DNA of 13,446 nucleotides from Rubrobacter sp. (GTDB lineage: Bacteria > Actinomycetota > Rubrobacteria > Rubrobacterales > Rubrobacteraceae), in assembly GCA_016781705.1 (NCBI GenBank), contig JADDPV010000145.1, forward strand, positions 1 through 13,446, read 5' to 3'. The notes below the pieces were generated by a model that ran no database searches, was not told where the DNA came from, and worked only from the letters and a program-made list of their open reading frames with translations. Position numbers and translations under genes: made by a program. This document shows, one piece after another, positions 1-7,115 of this stretch (positions are counted from its first letter, which is position 1; every line of letters begins with the position of its first letter).

Positions 1-41
1 CTTAGGCGGCTCAAAGCGGCCGGGGGTTGACACAGGGCGTC

Positions 42-1137
42 TCACCGCGCCTCCACCTCCACCCCGTGCCAGGAGCTGTTGGCGTAGCCCTTGAAGTTCC
101 AGATGCGCGCGGCGCTCTCGGGCTGCACGTTGGCGGCCGAGTCCACCGCGCGAACGACGATTCGGTGCGAGCCGGGATCCAGCTTCAACTCGGCCTCCCA
201 GGAGCGCCACGCCCAAAGGTCGTCTCCACCCTCCGCGAGTCGCGCCTGGACCCACGTTTCCCCGCCGTCGGCGGAGAGGTCCACCCGCTCGACGCGACAC
301 CCCCCGCTGACGGCGGCGTAGCCCCGGAACATGGTGTCCCCCGCGGCCACCGACGCGCCGTCCTCCGGGGCGCAGATCGCGGCGTTCACCGGCATCTCCT
401 CGAGCACGATGCCCCCGCCGGCGAAGTCGACCGTCTCCGCCGTCGCGTCCGGTGGGAAGAGTTTGTACTCGTGTGCCTGGTGGTAGTTGTCTCGGAGGGC
501 TCCTCCTGGAGCCTGACGGTCGAGAGCCGCTTGAAGCTTCTCGCGCCCACGTAGCCCGGCACGATCACCTGCAGGGGGACGCCGTGCTCGGGAGGGAGTG
601 GCTGACCGTTCATCTCGTGGGCGAGGATGACCTCCGGGCTCAGGGCCTTCCGGAGGGGGATCGAGGCCCCGTAGTTGGCGCTCCAGCCCTCCTCGACCTC
701 GTCCAGCCCGGAGAACGCGGCGCACGGGGCGCCTTCCTCGACCGAACCGGCCGCCTCCAGCACCTCGCGCAGCGGCGCGCCGGTCCAACGAGCGTTGCCG
801 ATGGCCCCCGCCCCCCAGGGCGCCTCGCCCGGAATGGGGCCGCCTCCATGAGCCCGTCGCGCTGATTGCCGGCGCACTGCACAACGGCCGTGACCTCCCA
901 TCTGGGGAACTCAACGCGCACCTCATCTCGCGTAAGCGAGAGCGCGTTCTCGGCCATTCCCGAGACCACCAAACGGTAGCGATTCGGGTCCAACTCCGGC
1001 ACCTGGCCGTGGTTGCGCACGTAGAAGAGCCCGGCGGGCGTCACGAAGCTCTCGCGCAACGGCCCCAGCGGCGACTCGGCGTTGAAAGGCTGCTCGCCCT
1101 GGACGATCATGCCGGGGTGCCTGTCCGTGTGCTCCAC
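42..1137 (-). pseudogene. Broken sulfite oxidase-family molybdopterin oxidoreductase
   Basis: The family uses a Cys-ligated molybdopterin cofactor to oxidise sulfite or related substrates. Three minus-strand frames read in succession give one protein. From a GTG at 1137, preceded by GAGAGGAG with a 5-base gap, the first frame reaches VVQCAGNQRDG; the molybdenum-ligand Cys is residue 88. The second frame starts near 840 with PIPGEAPWGAGAIGNARW and continues through HEMNGQPLPPEHGVPL and VPGYVGARSFKRL. The third starts near 495 with DNYHQAHEYKLFPP and holds the C-terminal dimerisation domain, ending IWNFKGYANSSWHGVEVE. Each frame change falls inside a conserved block, so two indels have broken one gene of about 365 codons. 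The second looks like an extra GA in TCCGAGACAAC. Most family residues remain, so the damage is recent or, less likely, sequencing error. No haem or twin-arginine region is evident. Confidence 0.88.
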
Positions 1138-1181
1138 CGCTGCTCCTCTCTCGCCGCTGGACCGCGGGTCGTCGACCATCA

Positions 1182-1209
1182 AGCCTAAAGGGGCGTCGCG
1201 TGTCAGCAA
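1182..1209 (-). promoter_or_regulatory. Possible promoter of the sulfite oxidase pseudogene
   Basis: On the minus strand TTGCTG (1209-1204) and TAGGCT (1187-1182) are 16 bases apart, upstream of the GTG at 1137. The match is partial and the call rests on position and sequence only. Confidence 0.3.
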
Positions 1210-1221
1210 CGTGCAGACGCC

Positions 1222-1278
1222 TCGACAACACCCGCTCTTTGCGGCTACAAAGCCCTTACGGGCCATAACGGGGACGAG
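1222..1278 (+). repeat. Upstream copy (R1) of a duplicated promoter-like element
   Basis: Bases 1231-1278 match 1405-1453 at about 39 of 49 aligned positions by eye, including the shared core GGCTACAAAGCC. R1 carries TCGACA (1222-1227), an 18-base spacer and TACAAA (1246-1251), a weaker version of the ileS promoter in R2. Similarity stops at the common GACGAG, so the T-box stem I is not duplicated. R1 may be a second, upstream ileS promoter or the relic of a duplication. Confidence 0.7.
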
Positions 1279-1332
1279 CGGGGGGCGTTGCACGCTGATG
1301 TTCCCCCTTCGTCGCGGTAGATGCGTCGTTAC

Positions 1333-1355
1333 GGGACTCTCTACGAGAGGTTCCC
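1333..1355 (+). other. Hairpin between the two promoter copies
   Basis: CTCTC (1337-1341) and GAGAG (1345-1349) pair around TAC. GGGA (1333-1336) and TCCC (1352-1355) extend the stem past a two-base bulge. No T-run follows, so it is not an obvious terminator. It would lie in any transcript started at R1. The rest of 1138-1396 holds no gene that I can support. Confidence 0.4.
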
Positions 1356-1396
1356 TGCAACCGTCGGGGATGTTGGCGGGCGAGACCGCTGCCTCC

Positions 1397-1425
1397 TTGA
1401 CACGCCCACTCTTTAGGGCTACAAA
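1397..1425 (+). promoter_or_regulatory. ileS promoter (TTGACA-17-TACAAA)
   Basis: A consensus -35 TTGACA (1397-1402) is followed after exactly 17 bases by TACAAA (1420-1425). The predicted start near 1432 lies just before the base of T-box stem I, so promoter and leader fit each other. The last -10 base is A rather than T. The element sits in repeat copy R2 (1405-1453). Confidence 0.75.
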
Positions 1426-1431
1426 GCCTTT

Positions 1432-1756
1432 TACAGGCGACGACGGGAACGAGTAAGGTCGCAGTTCTCCGCCAGAGCGAGCCGGGGGCGGTGTGAAGCC
1501 CGGCGCGGAGCCCGACCCGAAGATCCTCCCAGAGCCGCCGACCCCAAAGCGAAGGACCGAAGAGACCTCTCCGGCCCAGGCGTTAGTAGGGACGGCCGGG
1601 TCCGCCCGTCACAGCGAGAACGAGCGGCCCAGGACGCCGCGAGGCGCGTGCCTCCGGCCCCTGGGCAAGCGGGGTGGTACCGCGAGGGCCTCTGACGGCG
1701 GTCCCCGTCCCCGCGGCGGAGTAGCGAAGCTCCGGCCGCAGGGGGCGGGGGCTTTT
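1432..1756 (+). promoter_or_regulatory. T-box riboswitch, isoleucine-specific, ileS leader
   Basis: T-boxes bind the cognate tRNA and sense whether it is charged. Stem I can be drawn as GGGA (1445-1448) with TCCC (1527-1530), then a specifier loop with AGTA on its 5' side and GAAGATC on its 3' side. Above it pair GGTCG with CGACC (1513-1517) and CTCCGC with GCGGAG (1505-1510). An AG-rich bulge (1473-1480) follows, then GCCGGG with CCCGGC around loop GGCGGTGTGAAG, much like the distal loop of Bacillus glyQS. The specifier ATC (1523-1525) codes for Ile. GCCCAGG (1627-1633) and CCTGGGC (1660-1666) form a later stem. The T-box GGGGTGGTACCGCG (1671-1684) matches 13 of 14 consensus bases. Its TGGT bulge would pair with an acceptor end ACCA, as expected for tRNA-Ile. 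The antiterminator pairs GGGG with CCCC (1703-1706) and ACCGC with GCGGT (1698-1702). Confidence 0.95.
1703..1756 (+). terminator. T-box attenuator terminator
   Basis: CCCCGTCCCC (1703-1712) pairs with GGGGGCGGGG (1741-1750). GCGGC then pairs with GCCGC (1735-1739) and GGAG with CTCC (1730-1733), with a loop at 1722-1729 and a TTTT tract at 1753-1756. CCCC 1703-1706 also closes the antiterminator, so the two folds exclude each other. The T-run is short. The ileS ribosome site (1768-1775) lies outside the hairpin, which favours transcriptional over translational control. Confidence 0.85.
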
Positions 1757-1781
1757 CGGTTGGCGCGAGAAGGAGAGGCGT

Positions 1782-4700
1782 ATGGCGTTCAAAGAGGTCA
1801 GGCCGCGGGTGGACTTCCCGAAGCTGGAGGGCGAGATCCTCGCGTTCTGGGAGAAGACGCGGGCGTTCGAGAAGTCGGTCGAACAAAGGCCGAGGAGCAA
1901 CCCGTTCGTCTTCTACGAGGGGCCACCGACGGCCAACGGGCGGCCCGGCTTCCACCATGCTCTGGCGCGGGCTTTCAAGGACCTGATCCCACGCTACAAG
2001 ACCATGCGCGGCTACCGCGTCGAGCGCAAGGCCGGGTGGGACTGCCACGGCCTCCCCGTCGAACTGGAGGTCGAGAAGGAGCTCGGGCTCTCCGGCAAGA
2101 ACGACGTCGAGCGTTACGGCGTCGAGGAGTTCAACAAGCTCTGCCGGGAGTCGGTGTTCCGCTACGTCGAGGAGTGGCGCGAGATGAGCGACCGCCTCGG
2201 CTTCTGGGTGGACGTGCGAAACGCCTACTGGACCCTGGACAACTCCTACGTCGAGAGCGTCTGGTGGGCCCTGAAAACCCTCTACGAAAGAGACCTCCTC
2301 TACGAGGGTTACAAGGTGACGGCGCACTGCCCCCGCGACCAGACCTCCCTCTCCTCCGCCGAGGTTGCGATGGGCTACGAGACCGTCACCGACCCGAGCG
2401 TCTACGTCAGGCTGCCGCTGGTCGACGACCCGGGGACCAGCCTCCTCGTGTGGACCACGACCCCGTGGACCCTCGTCTCCAACACAGCCGTCGCCGCGAA
2501 CCCCAAGGTCGAGTACGCTACCGTGGAGGTGAACGGTGAGAAATTGATCCTGGCCCGCGACCTCCTCGACCGCACGCTGGGCGAGGACAACTACGAGGTT
2601 CTGGAGAGGCACGCGGGCGTCGAACTCGAGGGCCTGAAGTACCGCCGCCCGTTCGACTACGTCCGCGTCGAAGAGACGCCGGCCCTGTTCACCGTGGTCC
2701 TGGGCGACTACGTGACCACGACCGAGGGGACCGGGCTGGTACACACCGCCCCGGCCTACGGCGAGGACGACTCCCGCACCGGCCGACGCTACGACCTCCC
2801 CACCATCCACCCCGTCGGGCCCGACGGCGCCTTCGACGAGCGCGTCGGGCGCTTCGCGGGCGTGTTCGTCAAGGACGCGGACCCGGGGCTCGTCGAGGAG
2901 TTGCGGGAGAAGGGTCTGCTCTTCAGGAGCGAGGAGTACGAGCACTCCTACCCGCACTGCTGGCGCTGCGGGACGCCGCTCTTGTACTACGCCAAGCGGG
3001 CGTGGTACGCGAGGACGACCGCCGTGCTCGAGAGGCTTCTGGAGGAGAACGAGGAGATCAACTGGGTCCCCGAACACGTGAAGTGGGGCCGCTTCGGCGA
3101 CTGGCTGCGCAACAACGTGGACTGGGCCCTGAGCCGCGAGCGCTACTGGGGGACCCCCCTCCCCATCTGGCGCTGCGAGGGCGGCCACACCACCGTCGTC
3201 GGCGGCGCCGAGGAGCTGCGAGAGCTTGCCACGGGCCCCGTCCCGGACGACCTGCACCGGCCTTACGTGGACGGGGTGAAGGTGCGCTGCGCGGAGTGCG
3301 GGCGGGAGGCGGCGCGCGTGCCGGAGGTCCTGGACGCGTGGTTCGACTCGGGGAGCATGCCTTTCGCCCAGAAGCACTACCCGTTCGAGGGCGAGGGGGA
3401 GTTCCAGAAGAGCTTCCCGGCGGACTACATCTGCGAGGCGGTGGACCAGACGCGGGGCTGGTTCTACTCGCTGCTGGCCGTCTCGACGATGCTCTTCGGG
3501 AGAAGCTCGTACAAGACGTGCCTCGTCCTGGGGCACGTCCTCGACGCCGAGGGCAAGAAGATGAGCAAGAGCCGCGGCAACACCATCGACCCCTGGGACA
3601 TCTTCGACCGTCAGGGCGCCGACGCCCTGCGCTGGGCGCTCTACACCTCCACCGCCCCCGGCAACGCGCGGCGCTTCTCCGAGGAGCAGGTAGACGAGGC
3701 CGTGCGCAAGCACCTCCTCACCCTATGGAACACCTACTCGTTCTTCGTCACCTACGCCCGCATAGACGGCTTCGACCCGAAGCGGGACTTCGTGGCGCCA
3801 GAGGAACGGAGCCTCATGGACCGCTGGGCGCTCAGCGAGCTGCAACTGACGGTGAAGGCCGTCACCGAGAGGCTCGACGCCTACGACGTGACGGGAGCGG
3901 GGCGCGCGCTGGGAGAGTTCGTGGACGAGCTCTCCAACTGGTACGTCAGGCGCAGCCGCAGGCGCTTCTGGAAGGCCGAAGACGACCGGGACAAAAAAGC
4001 CGCCCACTCGACGCTCCACGAGTGCCTGGTCGCGGTCGCCAAGATGAGCGCGCCCTTCACGCCGTTCATCGCGGAGTCGATGTACCAGAACCTCGTCGTA
4101 AACGCGCAGCCTTCGGCACCAGAGAGCGTGCACCTCGCGGACTGGCCCGAGGTTGACGGGTCACTCGTGGACGAGGGGCTCAGTCAGCGCATGGCGGCGG
4201 CGAGGAGGGTCGTGACTCTGGGGCGAGCGGCGCGCAACGCCGCGGCCATAAAGACCCGCCAACCCCTGCGAGAGGTCGTCGTCGTGCCGGAGGAGGACCT
4301 CGGGGAGGGCTCCGCGTTGTTCCGGCGGGGCGTCGAGGAGTTGACGCCCATCGTGATCGATGAGCTCAACGTCAAGGAGCTCGCGTTCGGGGAGGCGGAG
4401 GACGTGATCTCCTACGACCTCAAGCCGAACCTGCAGGCGGTCGGGCCGAAGTATGGGCGGCTGGTTCCGAGCATCCGGGCCGCGCTCGCCCAGGCGCCCC
4501 GCGAGGTCGGGGCGCGGGCGGCGTCCGGCGAGCCGGTCACCGTCGAGGCGGACGGTCAGGAGGTAACGCTCGAGCCGGAGGAGCTGCTCGTCGAGCCCGG
4601 GGAGCGAAAGGGGTACACGCTGGCTCGCGAGGGAGGCCTCGCGGTCGCGATCGAGACGGACCTGGACGCGGAGCTGTTGGACGAGGGGTTGGTGCGCGAG

Positions 4701-4973
4701 CTGGTGCACAAGGTCCAAAACCTCAGACGCGAGATGGGGTTCGAGATCGAGGAGACCGTCTCCGTCTCCCTGAACGGCAGCCCGCGCCTGCTCTCCCTCC
4801 TCGGAGGCCCCTGGGGCGACTACTTCAAGGCCGAGGTTCTCGCACGCGAGCTGAAGCTGGACGGGGCGAGCGTTCCGGAAGGCGAGCCCGCAGGCGGGCC
4901 TGCCAGTTTGAGCGTGGACGGGGAGAGGCTTTGGGTCGGGCTGGAGCGACTCGGCAGGGTCGGATCCGGGTAA
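1782..4973 (+). CDS. ileS: Isoleucyl-tRNA synthetase, GXHH-signature type
   Basis: Class Ia synthetase that charges tRNA-Ile in the cytoplasm and edits misactivated valine; 1063 aa, normal for the long bacterial form. The ATG follows AGAAGGAG with a 6-base gap. After GPPTANGRP the ATP-binding signature reads GFHH (residues 56-59) instead of HIGH. The editing domain has WTTTPWTLVSNTAV (from residue 224) and GTGLVHTAPAYGEDD (316-330). Cys465, a nearby GGH, Cys503 and Cys506 look like a zinc site. DQTRGWFYSLLAVS and KMSKS (593-597) complete the catalytic core, and a helical anticodon-binding region follows. The frame is intact and ends in TAA. It is controlled by the T-box leader upstream. Long open frames on the other strand here are GC-bias shadows. 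The GXHH variant has been linked to mupirocin hyper-resistance in some type-2 IleRS enzymes; resistance here is inference. Confidence 0.98.
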   Translation: MAFKEVRPRVDFPKLEGEILAFWEKTRAFEKSVEQRPRSNPFVFYEGPPTANGRPGFHHALARAFKDLIPRYKTMRGYRVERKAGWDCHGLPVELEVEKELGLSGKNDVERYGVEEFNKLCRESVFRYVEEWREMSDRLGFWVDVRNAYWTLDNSYVESVWWALKTLYERDLLYEGYKVTAHCPRDQTSLSSAEVAMGYETVTDPSVYVRLPLVDDPGTSLLVWTTTPWTLVSNTAVAANPKVEYATVEVNGEKLILARDLLDRTLGEDNYEVLERHAGVELEGLKYRRPFDYVRVEETPALFTVVLGDYVTTTEGTGLVHTAPAYGEDDSRTGRRYDLPTIHPVGPDGAFDERVGRFAGVFVKDADPGLVEELREKGLLFRSEEYEHSYPHCWRCGTPLLYYAKRAWYARTTAVLERLLEENEEINWVPEHVKWGRFGDWLRNNVDWALSRERYWGTPLPIWRCEGGHTTVVGGAEELRELATGPVPDDLHRPYVDGVKVRCAECGREAARVPEVLDAWFDSGSMPFAQKHYPFEGEGEFQKSFPADYICEAVDQTRGWFYSLLAVSTMLFGRSSYKTCLVLGHVLDAEGKKMSKSRGNTIDPWDIFDRQGADALRWALYTSTAPGNARRFSEEQVDEAVRKHLLTLWNTYSFFVTYARIDGFDPKRDFVAPEERSLMDRWALSELQLTVKAVTERLDAYDVTGAGRALGEFVDELSNWYVRRSRRRFWKAEDDRDKKAAHSTLHECLVAVAKMSAPFTPFIAESMYQNLVVNAQPSAPESVHLADWPEVDGSLVDEGLSQRMAAARRVVTLGRAARNAAAIKTRQPLREVVVVPEEDLGEGSALFRRGVEELTPIVIDELNVKELAFGEAEDVISYDLKPNLQAVGPKYGRLVPSIRAALAQAPREVGARAASGEPVTVEADGQEVTLEPEELLVEPGERKGYTLAREGGLAVAIETDLDAELLDEGLVRELVHKVQNLRREMGFEIEETVSVSLNGSPRLLSLLGGPWGDYFKAEVLARELKLDGASVPEGEPAGGPASLSVDGERLWVGLERLGRVGSG

Positions 4974-5422
4974 GCGCTGCGGCTGCGATGGCTTTGCCTG
5001 CGCCGCTCCTCCCTGGGGGACCGGAGAAGCGCGCCGAGAGCCAGGTAAAGCCGCCGCGCAGAGCAAACGGTCGCGAGCAGCAAGCCGTGGACAATGCAGG
5101 AGCGGTACGAGGAGATCAACAGAGCGCAAGCGCGTATGGCCAGAAGGCGGAGCAACCGACCGGGCATTCCCTTTCTGGCGTACAGGAGCTCGCCCAAGCT
5201 CCAAGCGGCATATGTCAGGGTCAGCAGGAACCATCCCCACTCGCCAAGCGAGTCTTCGCCACCTTCGACCGTGAACGCATCGTGAGCCATGGGGACGGTG
5301 AACGCCGGAATCACCAGCAACAAGACGATCGTTACGGCGCACGGGGGGCCACGCGGCAGCGGGCCGGGCTCCCACAGCCTCGCGAGGCGCTCCAGCTTTC
5401 CGAGCTTGCCCGGTGGGCTCAT
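4820..5422 (-). CDS. Probable multi-pass membrane protein, function unknown
   Basis: I do not recognise this 200-aa product. It begins with a basic stretch (MSPPGKLGKLERLARLW), then shows hydrophobic segments near residues 29-49 (VTIVLLLVIPAFTVPMAH), 65-85 (WGWFLLTLTYAAWSLGELLY), 92-110 and 112-138 (GLLLATVCSARRLYLALGAL). The tail is rich in Arg, Ser and Pro. The ATG at 5422 has no clear ribosome site, but a good minus-strand promoter lies 66-100 bases upstream. The frame runs antisense into the last 154 bases of ileS. The overlapping tail (from about residue 150) may be artefactual, because the true end could be altered by a frameshift near 5000-5090. It is convergent with ileS. The membrane character is clear; the exact boundaries are not. 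Confidence 0.5.
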   Translation of the reverse strand: MSPPGKLGKLERLARLWEPGPLPRGPPCAVTIVLLLVIPAFTVPMAHDAFTVEGGEDSLGEWGWFLLTLTYAAWSLGELLYARKGMPGRLLRLLAIRACALLISSYRSCIVHGLLLATVCSARRLYLALGALLRSPREERRRQSHRSRSAYPDPTLPSRSSPTQSLSPSTLKLAGPPAGSPSGTLAPSSFSSRARTSALK

Positions 5423-5494
5423 GCAACGAAGTGGACGGCGAGGTCGGGTACCGCGCGGGTCGCGGCGGCCGCGTGCGTCCCCGCGGAAAAGGGT

Positions 5495-5524
5495 ATTATT
5501 ACGGCCCTGTAAGCAGGATGCCAA
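5495..5524 (-). promoter_or_regulatory. Promoter for the membrane protein; divergent region
   Basis: On the minus strand TTGGCA (5524-5519) lies 18 bases from AATAAT (5500-5495), giving a start near 5488. The same AT-rich patch contains TATTAT (5494-5499) on the plus strand, a possible -10 for the gene at 5564, although no -35 precedes it. The two genes may share a bidirectional promoter. Confidence 0.5.
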
Positions 5525-5563
5525 TACAGGACGCTGGCAGAAAGAGGAGAGGGAGGTCCCCCT

Positions 5564-6025
5564 TTGTTCGGGAGAAAATCGCGGGCGCAGAAGCTGAGGC
5601 AGGAGGCCCGGGGCAACTCGTTGGTCCCCGCCGCCACCCTGGCCGCCGCCTACGCGGGGGCGAGGCCTATCGCCGAGCGGCTGCTCTACGACGACGACTT
5701 GCGGGACAACATCCGCAGCTTCATCGAGGCGGCCCGCAACATCTACGAGGAGCTCTCCGACGAGGACCCGACCGACATCGTCGCAAGACTCTGGGACGAC
5801 GACAAGCTACGCTCCCAGGTCGAGGCCGTGGCCGAAGCCGCCCAGGAGGGTGCGAAGCGGGTGCGCGGCGAGAGGGTCAGGAGGAGGGGCGGCGGAGGCT
5901 TCGGCACGCTGCTCCTGATAGTCGCCGGCGCCCTGGGCTTCCTCTTCCTCTATCCCAAGACCGGCCCGCAGGCGCGCAGGATCGCCATGGACATCTACGG
6001 CACCCTGACCTCGTCAGAGGGTTGA
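5564..6025 (+). CDS. Small single-span membrane protein, function unknown
   Basis: A 153-aa product that I do not recognise. The TTG start is chosen because GGGAGG ends 7 bases before it. The N-terminus is basic (MFGRKSRAQKLRQEARGN), followed by an Ala-rich stretch (VPAATLAAAYAGARPIAERL) and a helical acidic region with LYDDDLRDNI and RLWDDDKLRSQVEAV. A cluster of Arg and Gly (residues 101-112) precedes one hydrophobic span at about 113-130 (FGTLLLIVAGALGFLFLY), and a short tail of about 23 residues follows. The Arg-rich side suggests an N-in topology with most of the protein cytoplasmic. It ends 12 bases inside the convergent gene at 6014-6556. The good ribosome site and coherent composition support a real gene. 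Confidence 0.75.
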   Translation: MFGRKSRAQKLRQEARGNSLVPAATLAAAYAGARPIAERLLYDDDLRDNIRSFIEAARNIYEELSDEDPTDIVARLWDDDKLRSQVEAVAEAAQEGAKRVRGERVRRRGGGGFGTLLLIVAGALGFLFLYPKTGPQARRIAMDIYGTLTSSEG

Positions 6026-6556
6026 GAGGCGACGCCGGCGAGCGCTAGAGGCCTCCCAGGGGTTGCCCCGGCGGGGCGATCCGTGCGGCAGTCCGTAGGC
6101 GGGGCACAGGGCCTCGACCACCCGGTCGAAAGCCCGGGCTCCCTCCCGGCCCTCGGCCCCCTCGCGGGTGGACTCGACAAAGTGCGCGCGCAGGGCGCCG
6201 AGTCCCGCCGCAACCTCTCGCCGGGCACGCTCCGCCCGATTGCGGACGCTCTCGCTCGGCGTGCCGGCCTTCTCCAGGCGCTCGGCCTTCTCACCGAGCC
6301 GCTCGGCCCTCTCGAGGTTCGTGGCCTCGGTGTCCAGGTACTCCCGAACCAAACGCGCCGCCCGCGACTCCAGCTCTGAAGAAGGTCCGCCGGGAGGCGG
6401 CTCACCCGCATCGCCGCCGCGCCGGTCGCCCCATGGGCCGCGTCGCAAGGCATCGCCCAATCGGGCGCACAGGCGTCTCAGGGTCCCGGCGGCGCTCGCC
6501 ATCAAGGCGCTCTGTTTCCGCGCGGGTCCGAAAGGCGGTAGACTACTCTCGCTCAT
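6014..6556 (-). CDS. Hypothetical helical protein, function unknown
   Basis: A 180-aa product with no family that I recognise. After a basic, Gly/Pro-rich N-terminus it has a long charged helical stretch (about residues 63-140) with LESRAARLVREYLDTEA, NLERAERLGEKAERLEKA and VRNRAERARREVAAGL, suggesting a coiled coil. No signal peptide or membrane span is visible. The start is taken as the ATG at 6556. It has no ribosome site, but TAGAAT (6569-6564) would place transcription start at or next to the ATG, making it leaderless. An internal ATG at 6502 would give 162 aa. The gene is head-to-head with the lipoprotein gene, with overlapping start codons. Its 3' end overlaps the neighbour ending at 6025 by 12 bases. 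Helical composition supports coding, but a GC-rich shadow is not fully excluded. Confidence 0.55.
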   Translation of the reverse strand: MSESSLPPFGPARKQSALMASAAGTLRRLCARLGDALRRGPWGDRRGGDAGEPPPGGPSSELESRAARLVREYLDTEATNLERAERLGEKAERLEKAGTPSESVRNRAERARREVAAGLGALRAHFVESTREGAEGREGARAFDRVVEALCPAYGLPHGSPRRGNPWEASSARRRRLSTL

Positions 6557-6569
6557 GGCGCGTATTCTA
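6539..6569. promoter_or_regulatory. Back-to-back -10 boxes around a shared CATG
   Basis: TAGACT (6539-6544, plus strand) lies 10 bases before the ATG at 6555. TAGAAT (6569-6564, minus strand) lies 7 bases before the ATG at 6556. The two start codons overlap in CATG 6554-6557. Neither has a good -35 at 17 bases (TTTCCG-like on plus, ACAACG on minus). Each -10 lies inside the other gene's coding region. Confidence 0.45.
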
Positions 6570-7115
6570 GACCGGACGACCATTCTCGTTGTGACAACCT
6601 TCGCACTGCTGCTCTTCCCGGCGGGCTGCGGCGGACCCGAGGGGCAGGCCGAAGAGGCGATGGCGGCGACGAGCGAAGCCGTCGCGGAGCACAACCGGCT
6701 CTACGGGGAGGCCCGCGAGTCCTACGACGGGGCCAGAGAGGCGCTCGAAGCCGGGGAAGACCCGGAGGCACAGGTCGAGCGCATAAGGAACGCACGGGAG
6801 ACCTTGCTGGAGGCGCGCGGCAGCCTCGAGGAGGCCCGCGAGAGCCTCTCGGGGGTGCAGGACCTCGAGGTGGAGCGCGAGGTCAAAGACTACGCCAGCC
6901 TCCTCTCCGAGGCGATGGGCGCCCAGTTGGAGGCCGAGGCCAGCGAGGCGGAGTTCTATCAGATCCTCGCGGAGGATCCCATCCTCGAAAGCGACCGCGA
7001 GAGGGCGCTCGACGTCCTCGCCCAGGCGGGCGACGGCTACGAGAGCGCCGACGAGGCCTACGGCCGCGCCCAGGACCTCGCCGAGGCCAACCCGGATCTA
7101 CTGCGCGAAGCCTGA
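6555..7115 (+). CDS. Predicted lipoprotein with helical acidic domain
   Basis: A 186-aa product. Residues 1-25 form a lipoprotein signal: basic start (MARILDR), hydrophobic core (TTILVVTTFALLL) and lipobox PAGC with Cys25 followed by GG. The mature part is almost entirely acidic amphipathic helix, for example AEHNRLYGEARESYDGAREA, RIRNARETLLEARGSLEEAR and DYASLLSEAMGAQLEAEASE. It is probably a small outer-face helical bundle. The segment lengths suggest three to four helices. I do not recognise a family. The ATG at 6555 is chosen because the signal peptide begins there. There is no ribosome site, but a TAGACT box just upstream fits a nearly leaderless mRNA. It is divergent from the helical protein gene. 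No terminator is obvious after the TGA. Confidence 0.8.
   Translation: MARILDRTTILVVTTFALLLFPAGCGGPEGQAEEAMAATSEAVAEHNRLYGEARESYDGAREALEAGEDPEAQVERIRNARETLLEARGSLEEARESLSGVQDLEVEREVKDYASLLSEAMGAQLEAEASEAEFYQILAEDPILESDRERALDVLAQAGDGYESADEAYGRAQDLAEANPDLLREA

Noticed and set aside
27..32. TTGACA on the plus strand near the window start
   Set aside because: No -10 follows at 16-18 bases and no plus-strand gene lies downstream; the area is the end of the minus-strand pseudogene.
1222..1453. R1/R2 as insertion-sequence ends or a CRISPR fragment
   Set aside because: There are only two imperfect direct copies, with no transposase between them and no further spaced units; promoter duplication fits better.
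1431..3713. 760-codon minus-strand open frame opposite ileS
   Set aside because: Its translation is Val/Leu/Arg/Pro-rich without domains and lies fully opposite an intact, motif-complete synthetase. It is a GC-bias shadow.
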